The notes beneath the pieces are model-generated. The model saw only the letters and a list, made by a program, of their open reading frames with translations. It was not told where the DNA came from and did no database searches. The position numbers and the translations under genes are program-made. DNA of 60,247 bases from Scytolyngbya sp. HA4215-MV1 (GTDB lineage: Bacteria; Cyanobacteriota; Cyanobacteriia; Leptolyngbyales; Leptolyngbyaceae), in contig JAHHIA010000021.1 in NCBI GenBank assembly GCA_019359045.1, forward strand, positions 1 through 60,247, read 5' to 3'. Positions 1 through 7,751 of this stretch are shown here, piece after piece. Within the stretch, counting starts at the first letter, position 1. The number at the start of each line of letters is the position of its first letter.

Positions 1-127
1 GTGTTTTAGCGTTAGCATGGAAGCACAATTTTATTGTTAGGGGTGCGTCTACAAAGGCGCACCTTTTTTGTTTCCTCTTCCATTCTCGCTAATCCTATTT
101 CAAGTCCCCCAACCGCCGGATGTGCCC
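1..127. repeat. Left copy of terminal inverted repeat
   Basis: Bases 1-127 are the reverse complement of 60103-60229, with one mismatch (C at 110 against T on the other copy's matching strand). The match breaks at base 128 and runs to the window edge on the other side, so its true outer limit is unknown. It contains a terminator hairpin. The two copies probably are the ends of a duplicated gene or insertion sequence lying in inverted orientation on both sides of the window; this is inference. Confidence 0.9.
42..69 (+). terminator. Rho-independent terminator within the left repeat
   Basis: A 9-bp stem (GGTGCGTCT with AGGCGCACC, one T-G wobble) closes a 4-base loop ACAA and is followed by six T. 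On the plus strand it would end transcription of a gene entering from the left of the window. The mirror copy lies at 60161-60188. Confidence 0.75.
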
Positions 128-216
128 ATCTCCATGCTTTACGAGTATGACCTTGAATATACCTGATCGAATTTCAGTTTCTCCCAGTGATGCCGGCAAA
201 CTCGCGCTTCCGGCAG

Positions 217-1092
217 CTACATGGCAGACTTGACGGGTTCTGGATAATCTGTACTAACCGTCACGGGCTGCCAGGCATCCAAATCCGTCTTGACCCATTC
301 CAGTTTTTCCTGAATCAGGCTCATGGCATCGGTGCCTAATGCCAGTCGCATCGGAGGATGCGGACTTTCCACAGCTTGAATGATGGCTTGTGCCGCTTTT
401 GCTGGATCGCCCGGTTGCTGACCATCCATTGCTTTGAACCACTGCAATGCTGCATCGCTCATGGTGGCATAGGCATCCATCGATCGCTCGGCTACGGCGA
501 GAGAGCGTCCGTTAAAATCGGTGCGAAAGGCTCCAGGTTCAATTAACGTGACTTGAATTCCAAACGGTTCAACCTCTTTAGCGAGGGCTTCAGACGTACC
601 TTCCAGGGCAAATTTAGCCCCACAGTAGAGGCTGCTTCCCCCAAATCCCACGAATCCTGCTGTGGATGACAGATTCACAATGTGACCACTACCTTGCTGA
701 CGCATCACCGGCAAGACCGATCGCATCAGACGCAGTGCCCCAAAGAAGTTGGTTTCAAAAAATTGGTAAATTTCAACATCACTGACTTCTTCGAGTGCGG
801 CAATGAGTCCATGACCTGCATTGTTGACCAGCACATCAATGCGACCAAAGGTGGCGATCGCAGCATCAACGGCTGCCTGGATGTCTTGAGACACTGTTAC
901 ATCCAGACGGACAGCCTTTGCGGTTTCTGGATAGTCCTCAATCAAAGCGCGGAGTTGCTCTGGCTCACGAGCAGTCGCGAGCAGGTAGTCACCTTTTTTC
1001 AACACTGCTTCTGCGAGGGCACGTCCAAACCCGGTTGAGCAGCCTGTAATCAACCAAACTTTAGGAGCAATACGATTGTTGTTTGAGTTCAT
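217..1092 (-). CDS. Short-chain dehydrogenase/reductase (SDR)
   Basis: Cytoplasmic NAD(P)-dependent oxidoreductase of the classical SDR family, 291 aa. The cofactor motif TGCSTGFG lies near residue 17, the VNNAG motif near residue 90 and the catalytic YCGAK (YxxxK) near residue 157, with the family serine (LSSTAG) before it. The length is typical. It is divergent from a LysR regulator 119 bp away, the usual layout for a target gene under that regulator. The substrate cannot be read from the sequence. Confidence 0.93.
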   Translation of the reverse strand: MNSNNNRIAPKVWLITGCSTGFGRALAEAVLKKGDYLLATAREPEQLRALIEDYPETAKAVRLDVTVSQDIQAAVDAAIATFGRIDVLVNNAGHGLIAALEEVSDVEIYQFFETNFFGALRLMRSVLPVMRQQGSGHIVNLSSTAGFVGFGGSSLYCGAKFALEGTSEALAKEVEPFGIQVTLIEPGAFRTDFNGRSLAVAERSMDAYATMSDAALQWFKAMDGQQPGDPAKAAQAIIQAVESPHPPMRLALGTDAMSLIQEKLEWVKTDLDAWQPVTVSTDYPEPVKSAM

Positions 1093-1211
1093 TTGCCTGT
1101 CTCCAATCTAAAAACAATGAGATGTGCCTTATGTTTCTTACGGTAGGAGACAGCTATCCGACTGTCCAATATATATTTGACTTAGATTAATAGGTTAAAC
1201 ATATAAGTACG
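1093..1211. promoter_or_regulatory. Divergent promoter region between SDR and LysR genes
   Basis: This 119-bp AT-rich stretch separates two divergent genes and must hold both promoters. LysR regulators usually bind such regions at T-N11-A motifs. I see no perfect long palindrome, so no operator is assigned to exact bases. Confidence 0.45.
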
Positions 1212-2117
1212 ATGGAATTACGGCACCTGCACTACTTCATTGCGGTGGCTGAGGAACTCCACTTCAGTCGAGCAGCAGAGCGGTTGTGCATTTCCCAACC
1301 TCCCCTCAGCCAGCAGATTCGGGATTTAGAAGAAGAACTCGGAGTCAAGCTGTTTGAACGAACGAAGCGACACGTGCATTTAACTGAAGCAGGCAAAGTG
1401 TTTTTAGATCGCTCCTACCTGCTGTTAGCCCAACTTGAACAGGCGATCGCAGCCACTCAGCGAATCGGGCGAGGTGAGGTGGGACAGTTGGCGATCGGGT
1501 TTGTTGACTCTGCCATGTACACGTCACTCCCAGAGATGCTAAAGGGCTTTCGAGAACAGTTTCCAGAGGTAGAACTGCGATTGCAGGAAATGACAACGGC
1601 TCAACAAATTCAAGCCCTGTATGACAAACAGATTGATGTCGGCATTGTTCGTTCTGCCATCAGCGAGCCAGGTTTGAAGGTGGAGTGCCTTTTGCCAGAA
1701 TCATTGGTCTTGGCGTTGCCAGAAAATCATTTGCTCTCTGCTCAAACTCAAGTGTCTCTTTCCACATTGGCAGATGAATTCTTTATCCTCTTTCCTGCTA
1801 AATTGGGACCCCTCTTTTACGAACAGATTATGAACAGTTGTGAGCAGGCGGGCTTTCGTCCGAAAGTGGCTCAAGAAGCGGTTCAGATGCAAACGATTAT
1901 TGGCTTAGTGGCAGCAGGGTTAGGCATTGCGATCGTTCCTGCCTCGATGCAAAACTTCCACAGAAGTGGAGTCATTTACAGACCCTTACAAGAACAAATC
2001 TCGAATACTGGGCTTTATCTCGCTTGGCGGCAGCATGATTCTTCTCCAGTCGTCAGTGCATTTCTCAACTTGTTACAGAAGACGGCACAATGGGAATCAA
2101 ATTATGACGACACGTAA
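1212..2117 (+). CDS. LysR-family transcriptional regulator
   Basis: Full-length LysR regulator, 301 aa. The N-terminal winged helix-turn-helix (MELRHLHYFIAVAEELHFSR, then QPPLSQQIRDLEEELGVKLF) covers residues 1-60. The periplasmic-binding-like effector domain runs from about residue 90. It is paired divergently with the SDR gene, which it probably controls in response to a small molecule. It is clearly paralogous to the second LysR gene of this window at 5234-6121: the first 20 residues are almost the same, which suggests duplication of a regulator-plus-enzyme unit. Confidence 0.94.
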   Translation: MELRHLHYFIAVAEELHFSRAAERLCISQPPLSQQIRDLEEELGVKLFERTKRHVHLTEAGKVFLDRSYLLLAQLEQAIAATQRIGRGEVGQLAIGFVDSAMYTSLPEMLKGFREQFPEVELRLQEMTTAQQIQALYDKQIDVGIVRSAISEPGLKVECLLPESLVLALPENHLLSAQTQVSLSTLADEFFILFPAKLGPLFYEQIMNSCEQAGFRPKVAQEAVQMQTIIGLVAAGLGIAIVPASMQNFHRSGVIYRPLQEQISNTGLYLAWRQHDSSPVVSAFLNLLQKTAQWESNYDDT

Positions 2118-2273
2118 GCAGTTAAGGGGTATTCACCTTACCCAAAGCCTTCAAGTCCTGTCTCAGCAGTAACCTGAATCAGGCTAACGTTGTTCAGTCG
2201 TTAGCGATCTAACTTCGGTAATCTACCACCAGACACCAACAATTCGATGTAACAGAGCACATTGTTAAGCGGT

Positions 2274-2954
2274 TCATTGCAACTGGCTGGACGACTTGCC
2301 AGTGAAAACCGCCAACTGAGCGTCGAAAGCACGTTTAAAGGCTGGTCGCGCTTCGCCACGAGCGGCATAGGCTGTGAGGTTCGGATAGTTGTCCAGAATG
2401 CCCGACCCGCCTAGCCTGCGTAGCACCTTCACCATCAGCAGATCGCCAGCACTGAACGCTCCATCGAGCCACTCGCGATCGCCAAGCCAAGCAGAGAGGT
2501 CGTCCAGGCGGCTGCGGATGCGATCTTCGACAATCAGCAGACGCTCCTCGTGCCAGACCTTGTCGCGCTCCAAATACATAGAGATTTCGCGTTGAACGAT
2601 CACAGGCTCCACGGTGGAGAGCGCGGCAAACATCCAGGTGATTGCGCGTGCTCGATCGTTTGCATCGTTCGGCAGCAGTCCCGCATGGTGTTCCGCAATA
2701 TGAAACACGATCGCCCCCGACTCGAACAAGGTGAGATCGCCTTCTTCATAGGTTGGTATTTGCCCGAAAGGTTGAAGCGCACGATGAGCAGTTTCCTTCA
2801 TCGCACTGAATGAAACAAGACGAACGTGATAAGGCTGTCCCACTTCCTCCAGTGCCCAGCGGACGGGCATGTCACGCGCTAATCCCTGACCGCGATCGGG
2901 CGACTGTTCAAAAGCGGTGATGGTTGGGATCATTGGAGAACTCCAGTTACGCAT
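2274..2954 (-). CDS. Glutathione S-transferase family protein
   Basis: Likely cytosolic glutathione S-transferase, 226 aa. The N-terminal thioredoxin-like half has the cis-proline and gamma-glutamyl contacts of the family (PFGQIPTYEEGDLTLFESGA, near residues 62-81), followed by an all-helical C-terminal half. The start at 2954 has a GAGAG stretch 7 bases upstream; a second in-frame ATG at 2933 (MIPTITAF) matches the usual family start better and is a fair alternative. It stands alone between LysR and GNAT genes. Confidence 0.88.
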   Translation of the reverse strand: MRNWSSPMIPTITAFEQSPDRGQGLARDMPVRWALEEVGQPYHVRLVSFSAMKETAHRALQPFGQIPTYEEGDLTLFESGAIVFHIAEHHAGLLPNDANDRARAITWMFAALSTVEPVIVQREISMYLERDKVWHEERLLIVEDRIRSRLDDLSAWLGDREWLDGAFSAGDLLMVKVLRRLGGSGILDNYPNLTAYAARGEARPAFKRAFDAQLAVFTGKSSSQLQ

Positions 2955-3166
2955 TTTGTTGCTCTCTTATAAATTATGTGACTACTCTCGTTAGTCGAAT
3001 AGCGCAACACAAAATCGACAACCCCCAGGATTTTTCGCCATCACACTGCCAACCTCCTTAAATCCCCCAGTTCTGGGAGAATTTGACGACTTCTCTAAAT
3101 CCTCGCAACCTGGGAAATGATGATCGTTATCAAGCGCTCTAACAAAGCCACTCAACCAACCATTGG

Positions 3167-3757
3167 ATGTCAAAGGCGATGATGCTACAACCCCCGATCG
3201 CAATTTCTTTCAGACCCTTAGTCGCATCTGATCTGGCAACGCTGCACGAGTGGCTGCACCGTCCCCATGTCTCAGAATGGTGGGGTGATCCTGGAACACT
3301 GGAACAGGTAGAGCAGAACTATTTACCGCTGACGAAGAAGGAATCAACCACACGCGGCTATATTGCTTTACTTGAAGATGAACCGATCGGCTTTATTGAG
3401 TCCTACGTTGTCATGGAATCGGGGGATGGCTGGTGGGAACAGGAAACCGATCCGGGGGCGCGAGGAATTGACCAGTTTCTAGCCAATACAGAACAGTTGG
3501 GTCAAGGATTAGGCAGTGCGATGATTCATGCCTTTGTGGATTGGCTGTTTCAAGACCCCACCGTAACAAAGATACAGACTGACCCTGCACCAGAGAACGA
3601 TCGTGCGATTCGCTGCTATCGACGAGTTGGCTTTGTCGAGATTGGTGAGGTTATCACGCCCGATGGTTCTGCACTACTGATGGTGAAGGAGCGATCGCGT
3701 TTTCCTGAATGTAAAATAAAAGTTCCGCGTCTGTTCAACCTGAGAATGCGCTTCTAG
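3167..3757 (+). CDS. GNAT acetyltransferase, AAC(6')-Ib-like
   Basis: Acetyl-CoA-dependent N-acetyltransferase. The motif HEWLHRPHVSEWWGDP (residues 25-40) and DQFLANTEQLGQGLGSAMIH (acetyl-CoA loop) resemble the aminoglycoside 6'-N-acetyltransferase / siderophore acyltransferase branch of GNAT. The last ~17 residues after LLMVKERS look like an extension by loss of the ancestral stop. A start at 3179 or 3182 is equally possible. No resistance phenotype should be inferred without an assay. Confidence 0.83.
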   Translation: MSKAMMLQPPIAISFRPLVASDLATLHEWLHRPHVSEWWGDPGTLEQVEQNYLPLTKKESTTRGYIALLEDEPIGFIESYVVMESGDGWWEQETDPGARGIDQFLANTEQLGQGLGSAMIHAFVDWLFQDPTVTKIQTDPAPENDRAIRCYRRVGFVEIGEVITPDGSALLMVKERSRFPECKIKVPRLFNLRMRF

Positions 3758-3874
3758 AGCAAGTTACTGTTACCCTCACTCGGTTTATTTGTACCTCGAT
3801 TCGAGCGCGATTGTCGCGTCAATCCAGCACTTCCTCAGCATTACAACCTTTGAATCACTATCAAGGCGAGGCTT

Positions 3875-5035
3875 TTACCTGCCAACGAAAGATAACACTC
3901 CCTGGATGAAGCGATCGCGTCCCCGTTCTGGGCGATCGTTAAACAGGTAATGGGTGCCGTCTGGAATCGTTACCGTTTCTACCGTAGGAGTGTTAGTTAG
4001 CTCTGCTTCAAGAGCTTGCAAATCTTCAGGACGTGACCAGAAATCCAACTCTCCCCGCAAAACCAGCGTTGGCACCGTAATATCTGCGGCTTCCCAATAT
4101 TTCTGTCCTTTTGAGAGGTTGTAGCTCTCCAGACGATAAGCAGCAGGAATTCTCATACTGGGAGGATTGCGAGTTTCGCTGGTGGGATCGCTAGCAAGGG
4201 CTGCTTGTTGATAAGCCTCTACAACTCGTGGATCACGCCATTGGCTTTTATCTTCTACGGGAATGGTTCTGTTCCACTGTGCAATTAGCCCCTCCGCGTC
4301 ATTGAGGCGATAGGCTCCACCACTGGCATCGAACGTATCGGGATTGTTGGGATCTTCAAAGGACGATCGCAGTTCCCAAGGTGCATTCACACCATACAGA
4401 CTATTGAGCATGACGAGATGGCTCACCTTACCATTGTTCTGACTGGTGTACATCCCTGCCCAATGTCCCCCGGTTGCCCAACCCACCAGTGCTACAGGTT
4501 CTCCTTGCTGACGTTGGCGAATGGCATCCACCACGGCTCCAATATCGCGCACGGCTTCTTCTGATGTGACCGCAGGCGGATTATTTTCTGAAGGTTGATT
4601 CATGACATCTGGACGAGTTGAATTCTCCCAGCCTCGAAGATTCATCACATAGACGGGATGCCCCGCTTGAGCGAAGTCGGCTGCTAGAGAATAACCTGGG
4701 ACATTCAGATCAAAAGAAGCTGTCCCACCGGTTCCACCGCCATGAATCAGCAGAATCGGAACTTGTGTGGCATTTCCCGATCGCACTTCTCGCACAGCAA
4801 TTTGAATTCCCGGATCGCTGGTGATAAAGAAATCATTGCGCTCAATTTGAGAGGAAGCAGGTGTGCGTTGTGAGATGCGATCGCGTTGCTGAGCAATCAC
4901 AGCAGCATTTCCAGAAGTAACCTCTGGGAGTTGAGTGACTCCAATCAGAGTACACGACAAACCACCGAGCAACAGCGTTGCGCTTAAACCTCGATTCCGT
5001 TTCCAGTGTGTTTGAAAAGAGTGAAGTAATTTCAT
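3875..5035 (-). CDS. Exported alpha/beta hydrolase-fold protein
   Basis: Alpha/beta hydrolase, 386 aa from the ATG at 5035, chosen because AGGAGGT lies 6 bases upstream; the longer reading from 5065 adds ten residues without such a site. The N terminus (basic stretch, then LSATLLLGGLSCTLIGV) looks like a signal peptide or anchor, so the protein probably acts outside the cytoplasm. The oxyanion region HGGGTGGTA, the acid loop GELDFWSRPED and the histidine GTHYLF are present. The nucleophile elbow reads GWATGG, with alanine (codon GCA) where serine is expected, so it may be inactive or use another residue. It is divergent from a LysR gene. Confidence 0.88.
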   Translation of the reverse strand: MKLLHSFQTHWKRNRGLSATLLLGGLSCTLIGVTQLPEVTSGNAAVIAQQRDRISQRTPASSQIERNDFFITSDPGIQIAVREVRSGNATQVPILLIHGGGTGGTASFDLNVPGYSLAADFAQAGHPVYVMNLRGWENSTRPDVMNQPSENNPPAVTSEEAVRDIGAVVDAIRQRQQGEPVALVGWATGGHWAGMYTSQNNGKVSHLVMLNSLYGVNAPWELRSSFEDPNNPDTFDASGGAYRLNDAEGLIAQWNRTIPVEDKSQWRDPRVVEAYQQAALASDPTSETRNPPSMRIPAAYRLESYNLSKGQKYWEAADITVPTLVLRGELDFWSRPEDLQALEAELTNTPTVETVTIPDGTHYLFNDRPERGRDRFIQGVLSFVGR

Positions 5036-5159
5036 TTCAATACCTCCTGTATTAATTCCATCCAAATGGCAGGCAAAAGCCGCACGTAAAGTCGCGCCAA
5101 TAGTCTGCCTTGCAGAAGATGGATTTTAGACAAGACTGATTTGAGCCGTTGTGCTCGAT

Positions 5160-5191
5160 ACATTCATGCTAAAAAGAATCATTATGAATGT
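5160..5191. promoter_or_regulatory. Inverted repeat between hydrolase and LysR genes, candidate operator
   Basis: ACATTCAT at 5160-5167 is perfectly mirrored by ATGAATGT at 5184-5191, with 16 bases between. It lies in the 198-bp divergent promoter region, about 43 bp before the LysR start. This position and dyad shape fit a LysR binding site. No experimental support. Confidence 0.45.
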
Positions 5192-5233
5192 CCAACACCT
5201 ATTTGATCCGTTCATTGTACCTAAAAGGTTCAA

Positions 5234-6121
5234 ATGGAATTACGGCACCTGCGCTATTTTGTGGCGGTAGCAGAAGAACTCCATTTTGGGCGAGCCGCCC
5301 AAAGGCTTCTCATAGCCCAACAGTCACTCAGCCGTCAGATTCGCGATTTGGAGGCTGAAATTGGAGTAGATTTATTCCACCGCACCAAGCGCACCATTCG
5401 CTTAACCGAAGCAGGGCAGGTTTTTTTGACCGAAGCTCGCAAAACCCTTCAGCAAGCAGAACATGCCATTCTCCTGGCACAACAGACAGGACGGGGCGAA
5501 ATTGGAAAGTTTGCCATCGGTTTTACGGGTCCAGCCCTCAACACCGTTCTGCCCAAAGTTGTCCGGCGCTTCAAGGAGAGGCATCCCAACATTGAACTGG
5601 GGTTGGAACGCCTCCAAACCAACGAACAAGTCGAGGCATTGCGATCGCAGCAGATTCAGGCTGGCTTATTGCATCCCCCGATCGACGATGATTTCCTCAT
5701 GCTAGAGGTGATTCATCGCGAGGGTTTAGTCGCTGTTTTGCCAGATTCCCATCGTTTAGTCCAGTCTGAAAGTATCTCTATCAGTGAACTCGCCCACGAG
5801 TCGTTTATTTTTTATCCCCGTCATGTCGGTCCTGTGCTGTACAATCGCATTCTGGGATTATGCCAACAAGCAGGATTTAGTCCCAGGATTGTTCAGGAAG
5901 TCGTTCCTCAGCAAACCATTCTGGGGTTAGTGGCTGCCGAGATCGGGGTTTCCTTACTTCATGCCTCAGCATCATCTGTTGCCCCTGCGGGTGTAATACT
6001 CCGCCCTTTACTAGAACCAACACCGGAGCTGGAACTTGCCGTTGCCTGGAACCCAGAGACTACAAATCCAGTACTACCCGCTTTTTTGGCGATCGTTCGA
6101 GACGTTACCTGCCAACTTTGA
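5234..6121 (+). CDS. LysR-family transcriptional regulator
   Basis: LysR regulator, 295 aa. The winged helix-turn-helix is at residues 1-60 (MELRHLRYFVAVAEELHFGR, then QSLSRQIRDLEAEIGVDLF) and the effector-binding domain follows from about residue 90. It is divergent from the exported hydrolase gene and is the likely controller of that gene. It is a paralogue of the LysR at 1212-2117. Confidence 0.94.
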   Translation: MELRHLRYFVAVAEELHFGRAAQRLLIAQQSLSRQIRDLEAEIGVDLFHRTKRTIRLTEAGQVFLTEARKTLQQAEHAILLAQQTGRGEIGKFAIGFTGPALNTVLPKVVRRFKERHPNIELGLERLQTNEQVEALRSQQIQAGLLHPPIDDDFLMLEVIHREGLVAVLPDSHRLVQSESISISELAHESFIFYPRHVGPVLYNRILGLCQQAGFSPRIVQEVVPQQTILGLVAAEIGVSLLHASASSVAPAGVILRPLLEPTPELELAVAWNPETTNPVLPAFLAIVRDVTCQL

Positions 6122-6258
6122 GTCATCAACTATGTTCCATAACGAGTACCCTGATTCGAGTGCTGGGGCATACAGGAGAATTTGATTCAGTTAATTGAGA
6201 AGCAGCAAATGTGAAATACCTGTAATCGAGTCGCTGCAGCAGTCTAAATGACTGAGAA

Positions 6259-6588
6259 TTATTCATTTGCCCCGCTTCCTTTCCCTAAGTACACGCTCTT
6301 CAATCCCTTCGTTCCCTTCTTGGTCACACCCCAGTAGCGCAAATACCGGTACGGTCCATAGGTCTTGCCCGTCTTTGCATCTGGAATCATTTTTAATTCA
6401 ATGTGACCTCGCCCCCCGTGTCTTCCTAATGGAGTTCCATCCTCCCGACGCTCTTGAGACGCATCAACGGCTTCCTGCTGTCGGGACTCCAACAGTCCTG
6501 TAATCATGGCAGCAAGTTCTGCCAGTTCCTCATCCTGCCATGATTGGAGTTCTTGAATTAAACGTTCCGGTCGGCTTCTGGGTGCCAT
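6259..6588 (-). CDS. Small hypothetical protein with GPYRYLRYW...SVYLGK tail
   Basis: 109 aa, function unknown. The C-terminal half contains GHIELK, GPYRYLRYW and LKSVYLGKG, a pattern I associate with short cyanobacterial proteins of unknown role. The N-terminal half is helical and charged (a stretch beginning LQSWQDEELAELAAMITGLL). The small protein at 59788-60108 at the far end of the window has a similar GEHIYYKL...HLGKAG pattern. No catalytic motif is visible. Confidence 0.7.
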   Translation of the reverse strand: MAPRSRPERLIQELQSWQDEELAELAAMITGLLESRQQEAVDASQERREDGTPLGRHGGRGHIELKMIPDAKTGKTYGPYRYLRYWGVTKKGTKGLKSVYLGKGSGANE

Positions 6589-6610
6589 CCTTGTTACTCT
6601 GGATTGCGAC

Positions 6611-6751
6611 TTAGGGAATAAGCTGTCCCTACAGAAGCATAAGTATTCCCTAAATCGCTAAATTGCAGAAGATACAACTGTTTCAGTCTGACTAATTGGT
6701 ATTTACTTAGGGAATAGTAGTTGCCTTTTTCGCATAAACCTTTCCCTAAGT
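6611..6751. repeat. Two adjacent palindromic pairs built on TTAGGGAA
   Basis: TTAGGGAATA at 6611-6620 is perfectly mirrored by TATTCCCTAA at 6644-6653. Ninety bases on, ACTTAGGGAA at 6705-6714 is perfectly mirrored by TTCCCTAAGT at 6742-6751. Four copies of the octamer in 141 bp, in alternating orientation, are not explained by a gene. They fill most of the 277-bp gap between the hypothetical gene and the Uma2 gene and may be a miniature palindromic element. A minus-strand ORF of 81 codons across them looks like chance. Confidence 0.7.
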
Positions 6752-6865
6752 TGGCGATCGCCCGAGGCAAGCGGTCGAAGACGCTAGAAGTACCAACGGT
6801 CAGTGCGGCTAAAACGAGCACTGTTAGAATGAAAAGCAACCACCTGACTCGCCTGGTCCCTTGCC

Positions 6866-7531
6866 ATGACCGTAGAACGGTTAGCCAAAATTCCCCCTCT
6901 TGAAAGCGGCGATCGCCTCAGCCGTGCCGAATTTGAGCGTCGTTATCACGCGATGCCTCACCTGAAGAAGGCGGAACTGATCGAAGGAGTTGTTTACGTG
7001 GCATCCCCATTACGTGCTCAGGCTCACGGTAGCCCCCACGCTCATATTATTTGCTGGCTGGCTACCTATGAAGCCGCTAGTCCGGGCGTAAGGTGTTACG
7101 ACAATCCAACTGTGCGCTTAGATGGGGATAATGAACCCCAGCCGGATGCCGTATTGCGACTCGAACAGAATGGGCGATCGTCTATTAGTGAAGACGATTA
7201 CATCGAAGGTTCTCCCGAACTGATCGTTGAAGTGACGGCTAGCAGTGCTTCCTACGACCTCCATGACAAACTTCGGGTCTACAGGCGTAACGGAGTCCAG
7301 GAGTACGTGGTTTGGCGCACCTACAGCCAGCAGATTGATTGGTTTTACCTCCAAGATGGAGAGTATCAATCTCTAACGGATGGTGAGCAAGGCATTTTTT
7401 GCAGTCGGCAATTCCCAGGGCTATGGCTGGCGAGCGAAGCCCTCCTGTCTGGCAATTTAGGGGAGGTACTTCGTGTTCTTGGGCAAGGGATCGATAGTCC
7501 AGAACATGAAGGATTTGTGGCTTCTCTCTAA
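6866..7531 (+). CDS. Uma2-family (DUF820) endonuclease-like protein
   Basis: 221 aa protein of the Uma2 family, a PD-(D/E)XK-fold group that is greatly expanded in cyanobacteria and whose role is unknown. Visible landmarks are AELIEGVVYVASP (residues ~35-47), EPQPDAVL (~90) and the core strand SPELIVEVTASS (~115), followed by YRRNGVQEYVVW. These hold the acidic residues of the expected nuclease core. It is a single gene with no obvious partner. Confidence 0.9.
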   Translation: MTVERLAKIPPLESGDRLSRAEFERRYHAMPHLKKAELIEGVVYVASPLRAQAHGSPHAHIICWLATYEAASPGVRCYDNPTVRLDGDNEPQPDAVLRLEQNGRSSISEDDYIEGSPELIVEVTASSASYDLHDKLRVYRRNGVQEYVVWRTYSQQIDWFYLQDGEYQSLTDGEQGIFCSRQFPGLWLASEALLSGNLGEVLRVLGQGIDSPEHEGFVASL

Positions 7532-7590
7532 CCCATGATCCTCAGCGTATTTGAAGAACTTGACAGATTTCAAGGTGATCAAAAAATAAG

Positions 7591-7698
7591 TTGGTACGCT
7601 TACTAGAGCAACGAAAATTTTTTAAGCCACAACATGTCAAGCAAGCGTGGCAGCAGTTGCACGAGCAACAACGGCTCTTGGCAGCAGAACCCGTTTGA
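7591..7698 (+). pseudogene. Possible gene remnant downstream of the Uma2 gene
   Basis: An open stretch of 35 codons without a good start encodes a glutamine-rich helical C terminus (VRLLEQRKFFKPQHVKQAW at its start) and ends in TGA at 7696-7698. A second short reading beginning with ATG at 7535 lies just upstream in another frame. Together they could be a frameshifted small gene. The evidence is weak. Confidence 0.25.
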
Positions 7699-7751
7699 AC
7701 AACACCCTTTAAAGTAGAGGTATTGGCAATTCATTTCTAGTTCTAGGTAAT

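Noticed and set aside
1-127. Terminal match as a plain assembly k-mer overlap
   Set aside because: The copies are inverted, contain a mismatch, and the right copy continues 18 bases beyond; an exact overlap would be identical. A break at a genuine repeat stays possible.
1093-1211. Exact LysR operator between SDR and LysR genes
   Set aside because: Only imperfect AT-rich symmetry is visible (around TATATTT and AAACATATA), too weak to assign.
6594-6839. Minus-strand ORF of 81 codons with a hydrophobic start
   Set aside because: It runs across the TTAGGGAA palindromes, has no recognisable domain, and its content is explained by the repeats.
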